Under the pieces are notes generated by a model. That model was given only the letters and a program-made list of their open reading frames with translations, had not been told where the DNA came from and searched no databases. DNA of 33,081 nt. It comes from Thermoleophilia bacterium. GTDB lineage: Bacteria > Actinomycetota > Thermoleophilia > Gaiellales > SKUG01. Each line of letters begins with the position of its first letter. The stretch's first letter is position 1. Positions 7,716 through 15,954 of this stretch are shown here, piece after piece. Location of the stretch: positions 1-33,081 of the forward strand of contig JAOPYV010000056.1 of the NCBI GenBank assembly GCA_025964435.1, in the 5' to 3' direction. A program made the position numbers and the translations under genes.

Positions 7716-9380
7716 ATGACCAGCGAAAACCCTTCCACACCCGATGGCCGCCCGCAGCTCACCACGCGGCAGGGGCATCCCGTGTACGACAACCAGAACC
7801 AGCGCACAGTCGGTCCGCGGGGTCCTGCGACCCTCGAGAATTACCACTTCCTCGAGAAGATCAGCCACTTCGATCGCGAGCGCGTGCCAGAGCGCGTCGT
7901 CCACGCCCGCGGTGCACTTGCCTACGGCTTCTTCGAGGCGACCGGCACCTGGGGCGATGAGCCGATCGCACAGTTCACCCGCGCCAAGCTCTTCCAGGAG
8001 GCCGGCAAGCGCACCGACATCGCGCTGCGCTTCTCGACCGTCATCGGAGGCCGCGACTCCTCCGAGGCTGCCCGCGACCCACGCGGATTCGCGGTGAAGT
8101 TCTACACGGAGGACGGCAACTGGGACCTCGTCGGAAACAACCTCGGCGTGTTCTTCATCCGCGACGCGATCAAGTTCCCGGACGTGATCCACTCGCTCAA
8201 GCCCGATCCGGTCACCTTCCGCCAGGAGCCCGCTCGGATCTTCGACTTCATGTCACAGACGCCCGAGGCGATGCACATGCTCGTCAACCTCTTCAGCCCG
8301 CGCGGCCTGCCGGCTGACTACCGGCACATGCAGGGCTTCGGCGTGAACACCTACAAGTGGGTGAACGCAGCAGGTGAGACCAAGCTCGTGAAGTACCACT
8401 GGCTGCCGAAGCAGCCGGTCCGTTCGATGACCGAGGAGGACGCCGCCAACGTGCAGGCGACCGATCTCGGGCACGCGACGCGCGACCTGCACGACGCGGT
8501 CAGCCGCGGCGACTTCCCGGAGTGGGAGCTGTTCGTCCAGCTGATGGACGACCACGAGCACCCCGAGCTGGACTTCGATCCGCTCGATGACACCAAGGTC
8601 TGGCCCGAGAACGAGTTCCCGCCGCGCAAGGTCGGTCGGATCGTGCTCAACCGGATGCCGGTCGACAACTTCGCCGAGAACGAGCAGATCGCGTTCGGCA
8701 CGGGCGTGCTGGTCGACGGCCTCGACTTCTCCGACGACAAGATGCTCGTCGGTCGCACCTTCTCCTACTCCGACACGCAGCGTTATCGGGTCGGCACGAA
8801 CTACCTGCAGGTGCCGGTCAACCAGCCCAAGAACGCCAAGGTCGCGACGAACCAGCGCGATGGCCAGATGTCGTACGGCATCGACCATGGCGGCGACAAT
8901 CCGCACGTCAACTACGAGCCGTCGATCACCGGTGGCCTGCGCGAGGCCGACGAGCCCGGTCACGACGACCAGGGTCCGCAGCTCGAGGGCCGGCTGACGC
9001 GCAGTCGGCTGCCGCGCACGAACGACTACCATCAGGCCGGCCAGCGCTACCAGCTGTTGGAGGCGTGGGAGCAGGACGACCTCGTGACGAACTTCGTCGA
9101 CCTGATCGGCCAGTGTGACCGTGCCGTGCAGGAACGAATGGTCTGGCACTTCTACATGGTCCACGACGAGCTCGGCCAGCGCGTCGGTGACGGCATCGGG
9201 GTCGGGCTGGACGACGTGCGCGGCATGGCGCCGCTCGCGACGCAGACGCTGTCGGTGGCCGAGGAGGCGTGGCGCAGCCAGCTCGGAGCCAACGGTGATC
9301 GAGACGTTGCCGGCCTCGTCATGACGCACTGCGTGCCGAACGAGCGCCACGTGGTGACGCGCGGCGGTGTCACCGCCTGA
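7716..9380 (+). CDS. Monofunctional heme catalase
   Basis: A 554-residue typical heme catalase that splits hydrogen peroxide into water and oxygen in the cytoplasm. The distal site motif [16 protein letters not shown] holds catalytic H63; the distal Asn is in VGNN (141-142); the proximal heme-ligand motif RTFSYSDTQ holds Y351. The length fits a small-to-medium subunit enzyme without the long flavodoxin-like tail of KatE types. ATG 7716 is chosen over in-frame ATG 7698 because GAGGA lies 8 bases upstream of the former and nothing similar precedes the latter. After VGNN the usual Thr-Pro is replaced by Leu-Gly, a visible variation near the heme pocket. It converges on the iron-permease operon with a 27-base gap. 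Confidence 0.95.
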   Translation: MTSENPSTPDGRPQLTTRQGHPVYDNQNQRTVGPRGPATLENYHFLEKISHFDRERVPERVVHARGALAYGFFEATGTWGDEPIAQFTRAKLFQEAGKRTDIALRFSTVIGGRDSSEAARDPRGFAVKFYTEDGNWDLVGNNLGVFFIRDAIKFPDVIHSLKPDPVTFRQEPARIFDFMSQTPEAMHMLVNLFSPRGLPADYRHMQGFGVNTYKWVNAAGETKLVKYHWLPKQPVRSMTEEDAANVQATDLGHATRDLHDAVSRGDFPEWELFVQLMDDHEHPELDFDPLDDTKVWPENEFPPRKVGRIVLNRMPVDNFAENEQIAFGTGVLVDGLDFSDDKMLVGRTFSYSDTQRYRVGTNYLQVPVNQPKNAKVATNQRDGQMSYGIDHGGDNPHVNYEPSITGGLREADEPGHDDQGPQLEGRLTRSRLPRTNDYHQAGQRYQLLEAWEQDDLVTNFVDLIGQCDRAVQERMVWHFYMVHDELGQRVGDGIGVGLDDVRGMAPLATQTLSVAEEAWRSQLGANGDRDVAGLVMTHCVPNERHVVTRGGVTA

Positions 9381-9407
9381 CGCGGTGCCGGGGGTCCAGC
9401 CTCGGTC

Positions 9408-11894
9408 CTACACCAGTGATTCCCGGGAGGGGTCGGCGTCGCGCACCTGCGACCCGGCCCCTCGCGGTGTCTGGGGGACCGGCGCCACGGATGCGTCGAC
9501 GCTGCTGCGCTCGGCGCGGCGCCGCGCTCGCTTGTGCTCCTGCCACCACTCGGCGACGACGTAGGAGCCGAGCACGAAGACGATCGATGCGAACTGGCCG
9601 CTGACCGCTTCCCATGTCGGGTGCACGCCGAGCCACGTCGCCATCCAGCCGGGCACGTCGAGCCCGACGATGGGATGCACCGGTAGCCAGCCGATCGCCT
9701 GCATCGACTGCGTGGTGCCACCGACCATCGCGGCGAGCACGGTGGCGATGAGCACCCCCGTGACGATGAGCATCTTGCGGTACGGCAGGCGGCGCTGCAG
9801 GTACATCGTCAGTACGGCGAGCGCCGTGACGCAGACCATGCCGATCGCCGCGCCTTCGAGCACGGGCAGGGTGCCGGCGTCGAGCACGAGCGCCTGCAGG
9901 AACAGGACGGTCTCGAATCCTTCGCGGTAGATGCTCGTGAAGCCGAGCACGATCAGGCCGCCCGCCTGGGCGATCGCGGAGGCGCGGCGTGCGCCGTGGT
10001 CGATCTCGGCCGGTGCTTCACGGCGCTCGCGGGCGGTACCCGCGATGGCGACCTTCTTCTTCTGGAAGTTCGCCATCCAGCCGGTCCAGTACGCCTTGTG
10101 CACGAACCAGTTGAGGATGAGCAGCAGCACGGCGATGGCCACGAGTGAGACGACGACCTCGAGCTGCTCGCCGAAGCGCGCGAGGGAGTCGAGCAGCGCG
10201 CGGGCGAGCACGAACGTGACGGCCGTCGCGACGAGGGCGAGCGCGCCGCCGATCAGGATCGGGCGACGCCAGCGACCGCCACCGGCGCCGGAGAGGCCGG
10301 CAGTCAGTGCGGCGAGGATGAGCACGGCCTCCATACCTTCGCGCAGCACGATGATGGCGCTGTTGGTGCGGATGGCGCCGGGGGTCGCGGAGGTCGACAG
10401 CTTGGCCTCGACCTCGACGAGCCGCTCGCCGAGCGCCTCGAGCGTGGGCTCGAGCTCGGCGGAGGATGCGCCGTTGGCGATGAGCGTCGCGAGGCCGGGG
10501 AGGTCGCTGTCGCCGAACCAGATCAGCTCCTCGACGTCGAGTGCGAGGCTCGGGTCGATCGCGCGCAGGCGCAGTTCGGGCCCGAACTCGAAGGAGCCGT
10601 ACGCTTCGACGCGCGCCTGCTCGGCGGTGCGTCGGTCGCCGCTCGCGACCGCGGTGCGCACGCGACCGAGCGCCGCGTGCACGAGCTCGAGGTCGCCGGC
10701 TGCCGTCCGCTCGAGCCAGCTGTCCGGCACACCGGCGCGCAGGGCGGACAGTGCACTGTCGGTCGCCGTCGCGACGTCACCTGCGTCGGCGACGTCGGCG
10801 GGCGTCGTCTCCGCACGAGTCACGAGCGCATCGAGCTCCTCGAGGGCTGCCGTCATGCGCGTGGCGGCGGCATCGTCGCGTGCTGCGACGGTGGGTTGCA
10901 CGGCAGTCCAGGCATCCATCGCACCGCGGAGGAAGGCGCGTGCCTCCTGGATCTCGAGCGCCAGCGACACGTGGCCATCGCGCACGCCGCGCTCGTACTC
11001 GACCGGGACGAGCTCGAGGAAACGGGCGACGCGGCCCGCTGTCTCGGCGGCGTCTTCGGCGCCAAGGCTTGCGGCGGGGTGTCCTGCCGCGGCGCGATCG
11101 AGCCTTGTCGCGGCGGCACGCAGGACGGCCGGGTCGACAGGGGTTGCGATCGCCGCAGCTGCGAGCGGTGCAGCTGCGCCGTCGCGGGCGACGAGGAGCC
11201 ACGATGCTGCCGCCTGTGCTGCGGAGACGGCCGCGCCATCGAGCAAATCGGCATCGAGCCGATCCTCGATCGCGGCGAGACGACCGCGCAGCACGACGAG
11301 GGTCGTGGCGGTGAGGTCGGCTCGCACCTCGCGGACCGCGGCCGCCGGGGCCAGCTCACCACGGTCCAATGCAGCGATCGCCGCGGCGGCCGGGGCATCC
11401 GGTACGCCGATGCGGGTGGATGCACGGCGCTCGCGCAGCACGAGCCATGCGCGAGCGGCTCGCACGTCGCCCGCAGCGACGGCGGCGCTCGTCGCCTCGG
11501 CTGCCAGGACGCGGAGTCCAGCGGTGAGCGCACCACGGCTCGCAGCCCGTCGTGCGCCGCGCGCCGCAAGTGCACCGCGTGCCGACACGAACGTCGGCGT
11601 GGCGGCGCGACGCACCGCGGGTGGCGCGGTCACGACGGTGGTCTCGAGGCAGCGTGCGGCAGCCGTGGCCGCAGCCTGTGCCGCAGGGACCGCGCGCTGC
11701 TGGCGCGCACCCGAGGCGACGTCCAGTCGAACGAGGTTCGCCACGTGGGCGTCAAGCTGGACGGCGCAGGCCGCGGCACGCGCCGATGACCATGCCGGTG
11801 TCGCCCCCGCCGCAGCGCTCGGCGCCAGCGGGACGACGGCGCAGCCGACGACCAGCGCCAACATCCCGAGCATGCTGCGGCGGGTTCGGATCAT
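9408..11894 (-). CDS. FTR1-family iron permease with long exported N-terminal domain
   Basis: An 828-residue membrane protein. Residues 1-29 are a signal peptide and about 30-510 form a very Ala-rich helical region probably outside the membrane. Its last part (near AEQARVEAYGSFEFGPELRL) matches the extracytoplasmic helical segment seen in other FTR1/EfeU-type proteins. From about 510 the FTR1 permease follows, with the two REGxE iron motifs, LREGMEA near 517 and YREGFE near 657, in separate helices of seven or so. It imports iron across the membrane. The ATG overlaps the stop of the EfeO-like gene. A short charged tail (about 785-828) follows the last helix. Most FTR1 proteins have a far shorter or no exported part. 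Confidence 0.9.
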   Translation of the reverse strand: MIRTRRSMLGMLALVVGCAVVPLAPSAAAGATPAWSSARAAACAVQLDAHVANLVRLDVASGARQQRAVPAAQAAATAAARCLETTVVTAPPAVRRAATPTFVSARGALAARGARRAASRGALTAGLRVLAAEATSAAVAAGDVRAARAWLVLRERRASTRIGVPDAPAAAAIAALDRGELAPAAAVREVRADLTATTLVVLRGRLAAIEDRLDADLLDGAAVSAAQAAASWLLVARDGAAAPLAAAAIATPVDPAVLRAAATRLDRAAAGHPAASLGAEDAAETAGRVARFLELVPVEYERGVRDGHVSLALEIQEARAFLRGAMDAWTAVQPTVAARDDAAATRMTAALEELDALVTRAETTPADVADAGDVATATDSALSALRAGVPDSWLERTAAGDLELVHAALGRVRTAVASGDRRTAEQARVEAYGSFEFGPELRLRAIDPSLALDVEELIWFGDSDLPGLATLIANGASSAELEPTLEALGERLVEVEAKLSTSATPGAIRTNSAIIVLREGMEAVLILAALTAGLSGAGGGRWRRPILIGGALALVATAVTFVLARALLDSLARFGEQLEVVVSLVAIAVLLLILNWFVHKAYWTGWMANFQKKKVAIAGTARERREAPAEIDHGARRASAIAQAGGLIVLGFTSIYREGFETVLFLQALVLDAGTLPVLEGAAIGMVCVTALAVLTMYLQRRLPYRKMLIVTGVLIATVLAAMVGGTTQSMQAIGWLPVHPIVGLDVPGWMATWLGVHPTWEAVSGQFASIVFVLGSYVVAEWWQEHKRARRRAERSSVDASVAPVPQTPRGAGSQVRDADPSRESLV

Positions 11895-13042
11895 GCGTCG
11901 ATCTTCACGCCGGCCTCGCGGCCGAGGTCGGTGATGGTTGCGGCGATCTGCTCCGCCTGCTCCTGTGCGTCGGCGCCATGTCGGTCGGCGTCCTGGGCGG
12001 TGAACTTCGTCCCTGCGGCTTCCTGCGTGCGCAGGTCATCGACGAAGGCGGTCAACGCGGCGAGGTTGTCCTTGGCAGCCTTCGCGGCTGCGGGATCCGT
12101 CGCCACCATGCGCTCGTCCAGCGATGCGCGCACGACGCCGAGTCCGGAGAGGATGCCGACCACGTCGTCGAGGCGGCTGCTGGCCACGAACCCACGTTCC
12201 GTTGCCTTGTCGCCAGCCACGAAGCGGGACTGCTTCCAAGCGTTGAAGTACTCGCCCATCGTCGGAGTCATCGTGACCAGCGCCGTGAACGCGTCACCTT
12301 CCGTCGGAATCCATGCATCCGCGTCGGTGCGGAGCGTCTTCGCCTCCGTGACGAAGTCACGGGCCACCGCCCGCAGTACCTCGGCGTCGGGGAGCAGGTC
12401 GCCGAAGCCGGAATCGGTGCCATCGCCGTCGACGTCGAAGGCAACCTCGCTCGACCACTCGGGCTCGGTGCCCCAGAGCGTCGCTTCCGTGAGCAGGAAG
12501 AAGTTGCCGGGCTTCGTGAGGGTCCGCTCGTCGTTGACCTTGACGTCGAACTCGACCGCGCCGTCGGGACCGTCGCTGCCGGGGGCGCCGGCGTCGATGC
12601 TGACGTCGTACTTGGCGAGGCTCGGGACGCCGGCGACGACGCCCTCCATTTCCTCGTAGGCTGGATTCGCGGCGAGCCACGCTGTGCGTGCCTGCTCCAG
12701 TGCGGCACGTACTGCCGTGGGATCGTCGGTGGCGAGGCGCTCGTAGTCGCCATCGGCGGCCTCGAACAGCTCCAGGTAGGTCGCAGCCGCGGCGTCGAGC
12801 TCCGTCGTGTGCTCGACGAGGGAATCGGTGTGCTCATCGACGTAGCTGCGCAGGCCCGCGAACTGGGCATTCGAGGTGCTCGTGGTCGTCGTGTCGTTCG
12901 CTGCGCTGGACGCGGGCTTCGAATCGTCGTTGAGCGACGCGAGCCAGAACGTGCCGCCAGCAGCGAGCGCGAGGACGACGACGGCGAGGATGATGAGGCG
13001 GCGGGTCCGGGTGGAACTCGCGGTGCCGACTGGCTCGGACAT
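11891..13042 (-). CDS. efeO: EfeO/imelysin-like iron-uptake protein, membrane anchored
   Basis: A 383-residue protein with an N-terminal membrane anchor or uncleaved signal (about residues 16-36) and no lipobox. A Ser/Thr-rich linker (about 40-57) leads to an all-helical imelysin/EfeO-like domain. Supporting segments are VVAGVPSLAKYDVSIDAG and, later, FNAWKQSRF followed by ASSRLDDVVGILSGL, as in actinobacterial EfeM/EfeO proteins. The role would be extracytoplasmic iron or heme binding and delivery to the FTR1 permease encoded next, with which it overlaps by ATGA. The HxxE motif typical of M75 imelysin domains is not visible, so the metal site may differ. AGGAGT lies 8 bases before the ATG. 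No EfeB peroxidase gene is adjacent. Confidence 0.8.
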   Translation of the reverse strand: MSEPVGTASSTRTRRLIILAVVVLALAAGGTFWLASLNDDSKPASSAANDTTTTSTSNAQFAGLRSYVDEHTDSLVEHTTELDAAAATYLELFEAADGDYERLATDDPTAVRAALEQARTAWLAANPAYEEMEGVVAGVPSLAKYDVSIDAGAPGSDGPDGAVEFDVKVNDERTLTKPGNFFLLTEATLWGTEPEWSSEVAFDVDGDGTDSGFGDLLPDAEVLRAVARDFVTEAKTLRTDADAWIPTEGDAFTALVTMTPTMGEYFNAWKQSRFVAGDKATERGFVASSRLDDVVGILSGLGVVRASLDERMVATDPAAAKAAKDNLAALTAFVDDLRTQEAAGTKFTAQDADRHGADAQEQAEQIAATITDLGREAGVKIDA

Positions 13043-13095
13043 TTCGGGGGACTCCTGATCGTGGACGAAGCACGGTCCACCGAAGCGAACCGAGT

Positions 13096-13113
13096 CGTAA
13101 GGCTCACCTTACG
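13096..13113. promoter_or_regulatory. Iron box (DtxR/IdeR/DmdR-type) upstream of the iron-uptake operon
   Basis: CGTAAGG-CTCA-CCTTACG is a perfect 7-base inverted repeat located 54-71 bases before the efeO ATG. Its core AGGCTCACCT is the same as in the known Streptomyces iron box (TTAGGTTAGGCTCACCTAA, recalled from the literature). A further half-site ACCTTAC lies at 13122-13128, which could extend binding. An iron-bound repressor sitting here would shut off FTR1/EfeO when iron is plentiful. The match is by eye. Confidence 0.65.
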
Positions 13114-13158
13114 TCAGGGCGACCTTACAGGCTTGCGTGCCTCGTGTCACGGGGGAGT

Positions 13159-14814
13159 TCAGTAGTCGTCGTTGGACTGCGGCTTGAGCTTGCGATGGAG
13201 CGCCTCGACGTCGATCCGGGTCGGATCCCGCCGATCGAGGGGGATCTGCTTGAGCGCCCGGACCTCGATCGCCACGTCGAATCCGCGCTGCTCGAGGCAG
13301 CGGACCGCAGCCTGTGCCGCATCGCGTCGCGTGAATCCGTCGGCGGGTTCCACCGCAAGAACCGCCGTGGCGTTCTTGAACTCGCGGTTGGCGCCGTCGA
13401 AGCGCGGCATGCACAGCGCCGCACGCCCCACCTCGACGAGGTCCGTCACCGGCGTCTCGAGCTCGAGCGGCCATGTCGTCGTGCCGGCGATCGTCCGCCC
13501 CTCGCCCCGCGGGCCGAGCAGCCAGAGGCCGCCGTGCTCGTCGCGTCGCGCCATGTCGCCTGTGCGGTGCCAGGTGCGGCCGGCCTCGTCGACGACCTTC
13601 GCGGTCCGTTCCGCCTCGGGATCGTGCCAGTACTCGGCATGGACGTGGCTGCCCGCGACGAGCAGCTCACCGGCGGCGCCATCGACGACGGCCCAGTCCT
13701 GGAGCTGTCCGCCGCCGTCGACGGTGAGCGGGCCGTCGATCGCGCGCACGATCTGGACATCGACGTCCGGCACCTCGTGGCCGATGAACAGGCCGCCGTG
13801 CTCGCGCAGCTCCGCGCGTCGACCGACCACGTCATCAGCGGTGACCGCCGCGATCGGCTCGGCTTCGCTGGTGCCGTAGAGCGCGACGATCCGGGCGTTC
13901 GGCAGCACCGCGCGCGCGGCATCGAGCAGGTCCGGCGCGACGGCGCCGGGGCCCGTGAAGACCCTGCGGACGTCGTCGAGTGGCGCGCGGCCCGGCGCCT
14001 TGGCGAGCTGTCCGAGCGCGGCTGGGCTGAGTGCGAGCACGGTCGCACCGGAGCGCGCCACGAGCCGGTGCAGCCGCTTCGGGTCCGGCACTGCCGCTTG
14101 GCCGAGGTCGTCGGGAGGCAGCACGGTGGCGGCGCCACGTGCGAGGCCATGGAGGACGACCACGGGCAGGTTCGTCCAGACCACGGCGTCGCCGGCATCG
14201 GGGGCCTGTCGTTCTAGTGCGGCATCCTGTGCCCGCAGGGACGCGTGCGTGTGGGTCGTGCCGACCGGGACACCGCCGCGGCCGACGGTGAAGGTGACGA
14301 GCGCAGGATCCTCGGGGGCGAGCTCCACCGGATCCAGCAGCCGCTGCGACGTCGGCGTGCGCAGCAGGTCCACGAACCGATCAGCACGCGGCACCTTGCG
14401 CGACCCCGTTGCGATGGCGAGCTTGATGTGGCGCAGCGACGGGCTCATCGCGCGCAGCAGGAAGCTGCGTGGCACGCCGACGAACGCATCTGCGTCCACG
14501 AGATCGGCGGCATGTTCGACCATGCGCGGGCCGCTCCACGGCTCGATGAACGACGCGACGGCCCCGAGTCGCAGCAGCGCCAACAGTGTGACGTAGAGCT
14601 CCAGGCCCATCGGGACGAACACGACGACGCGGCTTCCGCGGGTGATGCCGCGCAGCTGGAGCCCGCCAGCGACGGCGCCGACCAGCTCATGGAGGCGGTC
14701 GTAGGTGATGACCTCGCTGACCCGACCCAGCTCGTCGACGCGCAGGAACGCTGGCGCAGCGCCGCTCGCGGCGACCTGGTCGGCAAAGAGGCGGGCAACG
14801 TTGGCGTCGCTCAT
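13159..14814 (-). CDS. OleC-like AMP-forming synthetase with altered catalytic motifs
   Basis: A 551-residue ANL-superfamily protein. The overall pattern resembles OleC, which makes beta-lactones from beta-hydroxy acids in olefin synthesis, or OleC-like fatty acyl-CoA synthetases: ATVLPPDD followed by PDPKRLHRLV, then ALYGTSEAEPIAAV (A5, 311-324), VGRRAELREHGGLFIG and TWHRTGD (A7, 414-420). The A3 phosphate loop is degenerate: where YTSGSTGxPKG is expected, the protein has TFTVGRGGVPVGTTHTH (174-190), without the lysine. The C-terminal A10 lysine is replaced by R533 (IPLDRRDPTRID). It may still activate an acid, use another mechanism, or be catalytically weak. ATG 14814 overlaps the stop of the upstream membrane protein. 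OleA, OleB and OleD are not in the window. Confidence 0.78.
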   Translation of the reverse strand: MSDANVARLFADQVAASGAAPAFLRVDELGRVSEVITYDRLHELVGAVAGGLQLRGITRGSRVVVFVPMGLELYVTLLALLRLGAVASFIEPWSGPRMVEHAADLVDADAFVGVPRSFLLRAMSPSLRHIKLAIATGSRKVPRADRFVDLLRTPTSQRLLDPVELAPEDPALVTFTVGRGGVPVGTTHTHASLRAQDAALERQAPDAGDAVVWTNLPVVVLHGLARGAATVLPPDDLGQAAVPDPKRLHRLVARSGATVLALSPAALGQLAKAPGRAPLDDVRRVFTGPGAVAPDLLDAARAVLPNARIVALYGTSEAEPIAAVTADDVVGRRAELREHGGLFIGHEVPDVDVQIVRAIDGPLTVDGGGQLQDWAVVDGAAGELLVAGSHVHAEYWHDPEAERTAKVVDEAGRTWHRTGDMARRDEHGGLWLLGPRGEGRTIAGTTTWPLELETPVTDLVEVGRAALCMPRFDGANREFKNATAVLAVEPADGFTRRDAAQAAVRCLEQRGFDVAIEVRALKQIPLDRRDPTRIDVEALHRKLKPQSNDDY

Positions 14815-15785
14815 GCCAGGTCCCGCACGAGCTCGATGATGCCGGCCACGGCAAGCACGATGGCGAGCGCCGTGGTCGCCACGACCGGAGTCACGGAGAC
14901 GGCCCTGCGGACGACCCCGACCGGTGCGGCCGCTGGCGTGCCGTCCTTCGCAGCGCGCGGTCGCTGGCCCATCACAAGGGCGTGTGCTGCGATCACGAAG
15001 AGCGAGACGGCGCCGGCTGCGGCGGTCGCCCATGCTGGGTACGTGTCGCGCATCGCGAGCGTGCACGCGATCGCCCCGAGGCTCGGCAGCAGCATCCAGA
15101 GCGTCCATGCGCCTTCGTGGAGGCGGGCGACGCCGCGCTCGAAGTGACGGCCCCAACGAATGCCGGCGGCGAGGACCGACGCGCCGAGCAGCATGCCGAA
15201 GACGGGGCGGGACCCGAAGACGTCGGTGAGGTCCGCATCGCCGCCGCGCACCTCGACGCCGCCCGCGAGCAGCACGCCGACCGTGAATCCAGCGAGCGCG
15301 CCGTGGGCGAGTGCGTGCCAGCCAGGAAGCCGCTCGCCCCAGCCGCCCACGCTCCGGCTGCCGAACTCCACCTTCGCGAGCAGGCTCCAGGCAGCGAGGA
15401 AACACCAGGTGACGAAGGTGAGCGTGCCGACGATCAGGAACAGCGCGCCTTCCGCGGCCAGGAGCAGGAGCTCGCGCCACGATGGCAGGACACCGGTCGG
15501 ATCGCCTTCGCCTGCGCCTTCGCCCTCGCCATCACTCGCTCGCGTGCGCGCCCGCACGAGGAACACGAGGTAGCCGGCGAACAGCGCCGAGGCCGGGCCC
15601 GGCTGGACGTCACCCAGCGTCCGTACGACGTCGTCACCGAGCAGCTGGGAGCCCATCGACGCCGCAGCGAGGAAGGCCGCGAGCGCGAGCGCTAGCTCGA
15701 GCAGGTGTGGTCGAACCGAGGCGACCCAGCCGCGGGATGCCACCGGGGCCGTGCTCGCTGCTGCTGCTTCCTGTCGCTGGGTCAC
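14811..15785 (-). CDS. Polytopic membrane protein of unknown function
   Basis: A 324-residue protein with about eight hydrophobic helices, including LELALALAAFLAAASMG, GALFLIVGTLTFVTWCFLAA, FGMLLGASVLAAGIRWG and VVATTALAIVLAVAGIIEL. The third loop holds an acidic/Gly stretch (ASDGEGEGAGEGD). GTG 15785 is chosen because AGAGGA lies 5 bases upstream; the frame continues to 15830 without a better start. The stop overlaps the ATG of the OleC-like enzyme, so both are made from one message and may act in the same lipid-related step. No known family is recognised. Confidence 0.7.
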   Translation of the reverse strand: MTQRQEAAAASTAPVASRGWVASVRPHLLELALALAAFLAAASMGSQLLGDDVVRTLGDVQPGPASALFAGYLVFLVRARTRASDGEGEGAGEGDPTGVLPSWRELLLLAAEGALFLIVGTLTFVTWCFLAAWSLLAKVEFGSRSVGGWGERLPGWHALAHGALAGFTVGVLLAGGVEVRGGDADLTDVFGSRPVFGMLLGASVLAAGIRWGRHFERGVARLHEGAWTLWMLLPSLGAIACTLAMRDTYPAWATAAAGAVSLFVIAAHALVMGQRPRAAKDGTPAAAPVGVVRRAVSVTPVVATTALAIVLAVAGIIELVRDLA

Positions 15786-15954
15786 GCGGGTCCTCTGCCG
15801 TCGAGTGCGCAGGTCGCACCTTCGCAGCACGTATGCCCGGCCACCGCCGCCGCATCACCCGGCAGGTTCAAGTCCGGCCGGCGCGCTGCCGATGCGCCCC
15901 CAGCGAACCGCCTGCACCGGCGATCGCGCACGCCCGCACCACCCCGAGGAGACC

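Noticed and set aside
7546-7740. N-terminal extension of RecD2 to 7740
   Set aside because: It would run through the catalase promoter and start codon and adds no family sequence; ATG 7545 has a good Shine-Dalgarno sequence.
9363-9377. Palindrome GGCGGTGTCACCGCC at the catalase end as terminator
   Set aside because: It lies inside the coding end, has a one-base loop that cannot fold well, and no U-tract follows.
9931-11934. Long plus-strand open frame opposite the FTR1 and EfeO genes
   Set aside because: Its product is Ser/Arg/Ala low complexity with no signal or domain; FTR1 motifs on the minus strand are decisive.
13159-15480. A single 773-residue fusion of the OleC-like enzyme with an upstream extension
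   Set aside because: The extension is the shadow of the membrane protein in another frame; the ATG at 14814 with the ATGA overlap is the natural start.
15861-15881. T-arm-like stretch (GGTTCAAGTCC) suggesting a tRNA gene
   Set aside because: The stem around it is mismatched, and no acceptor stem, D-arm or anticodon arm can be drawn upstream.
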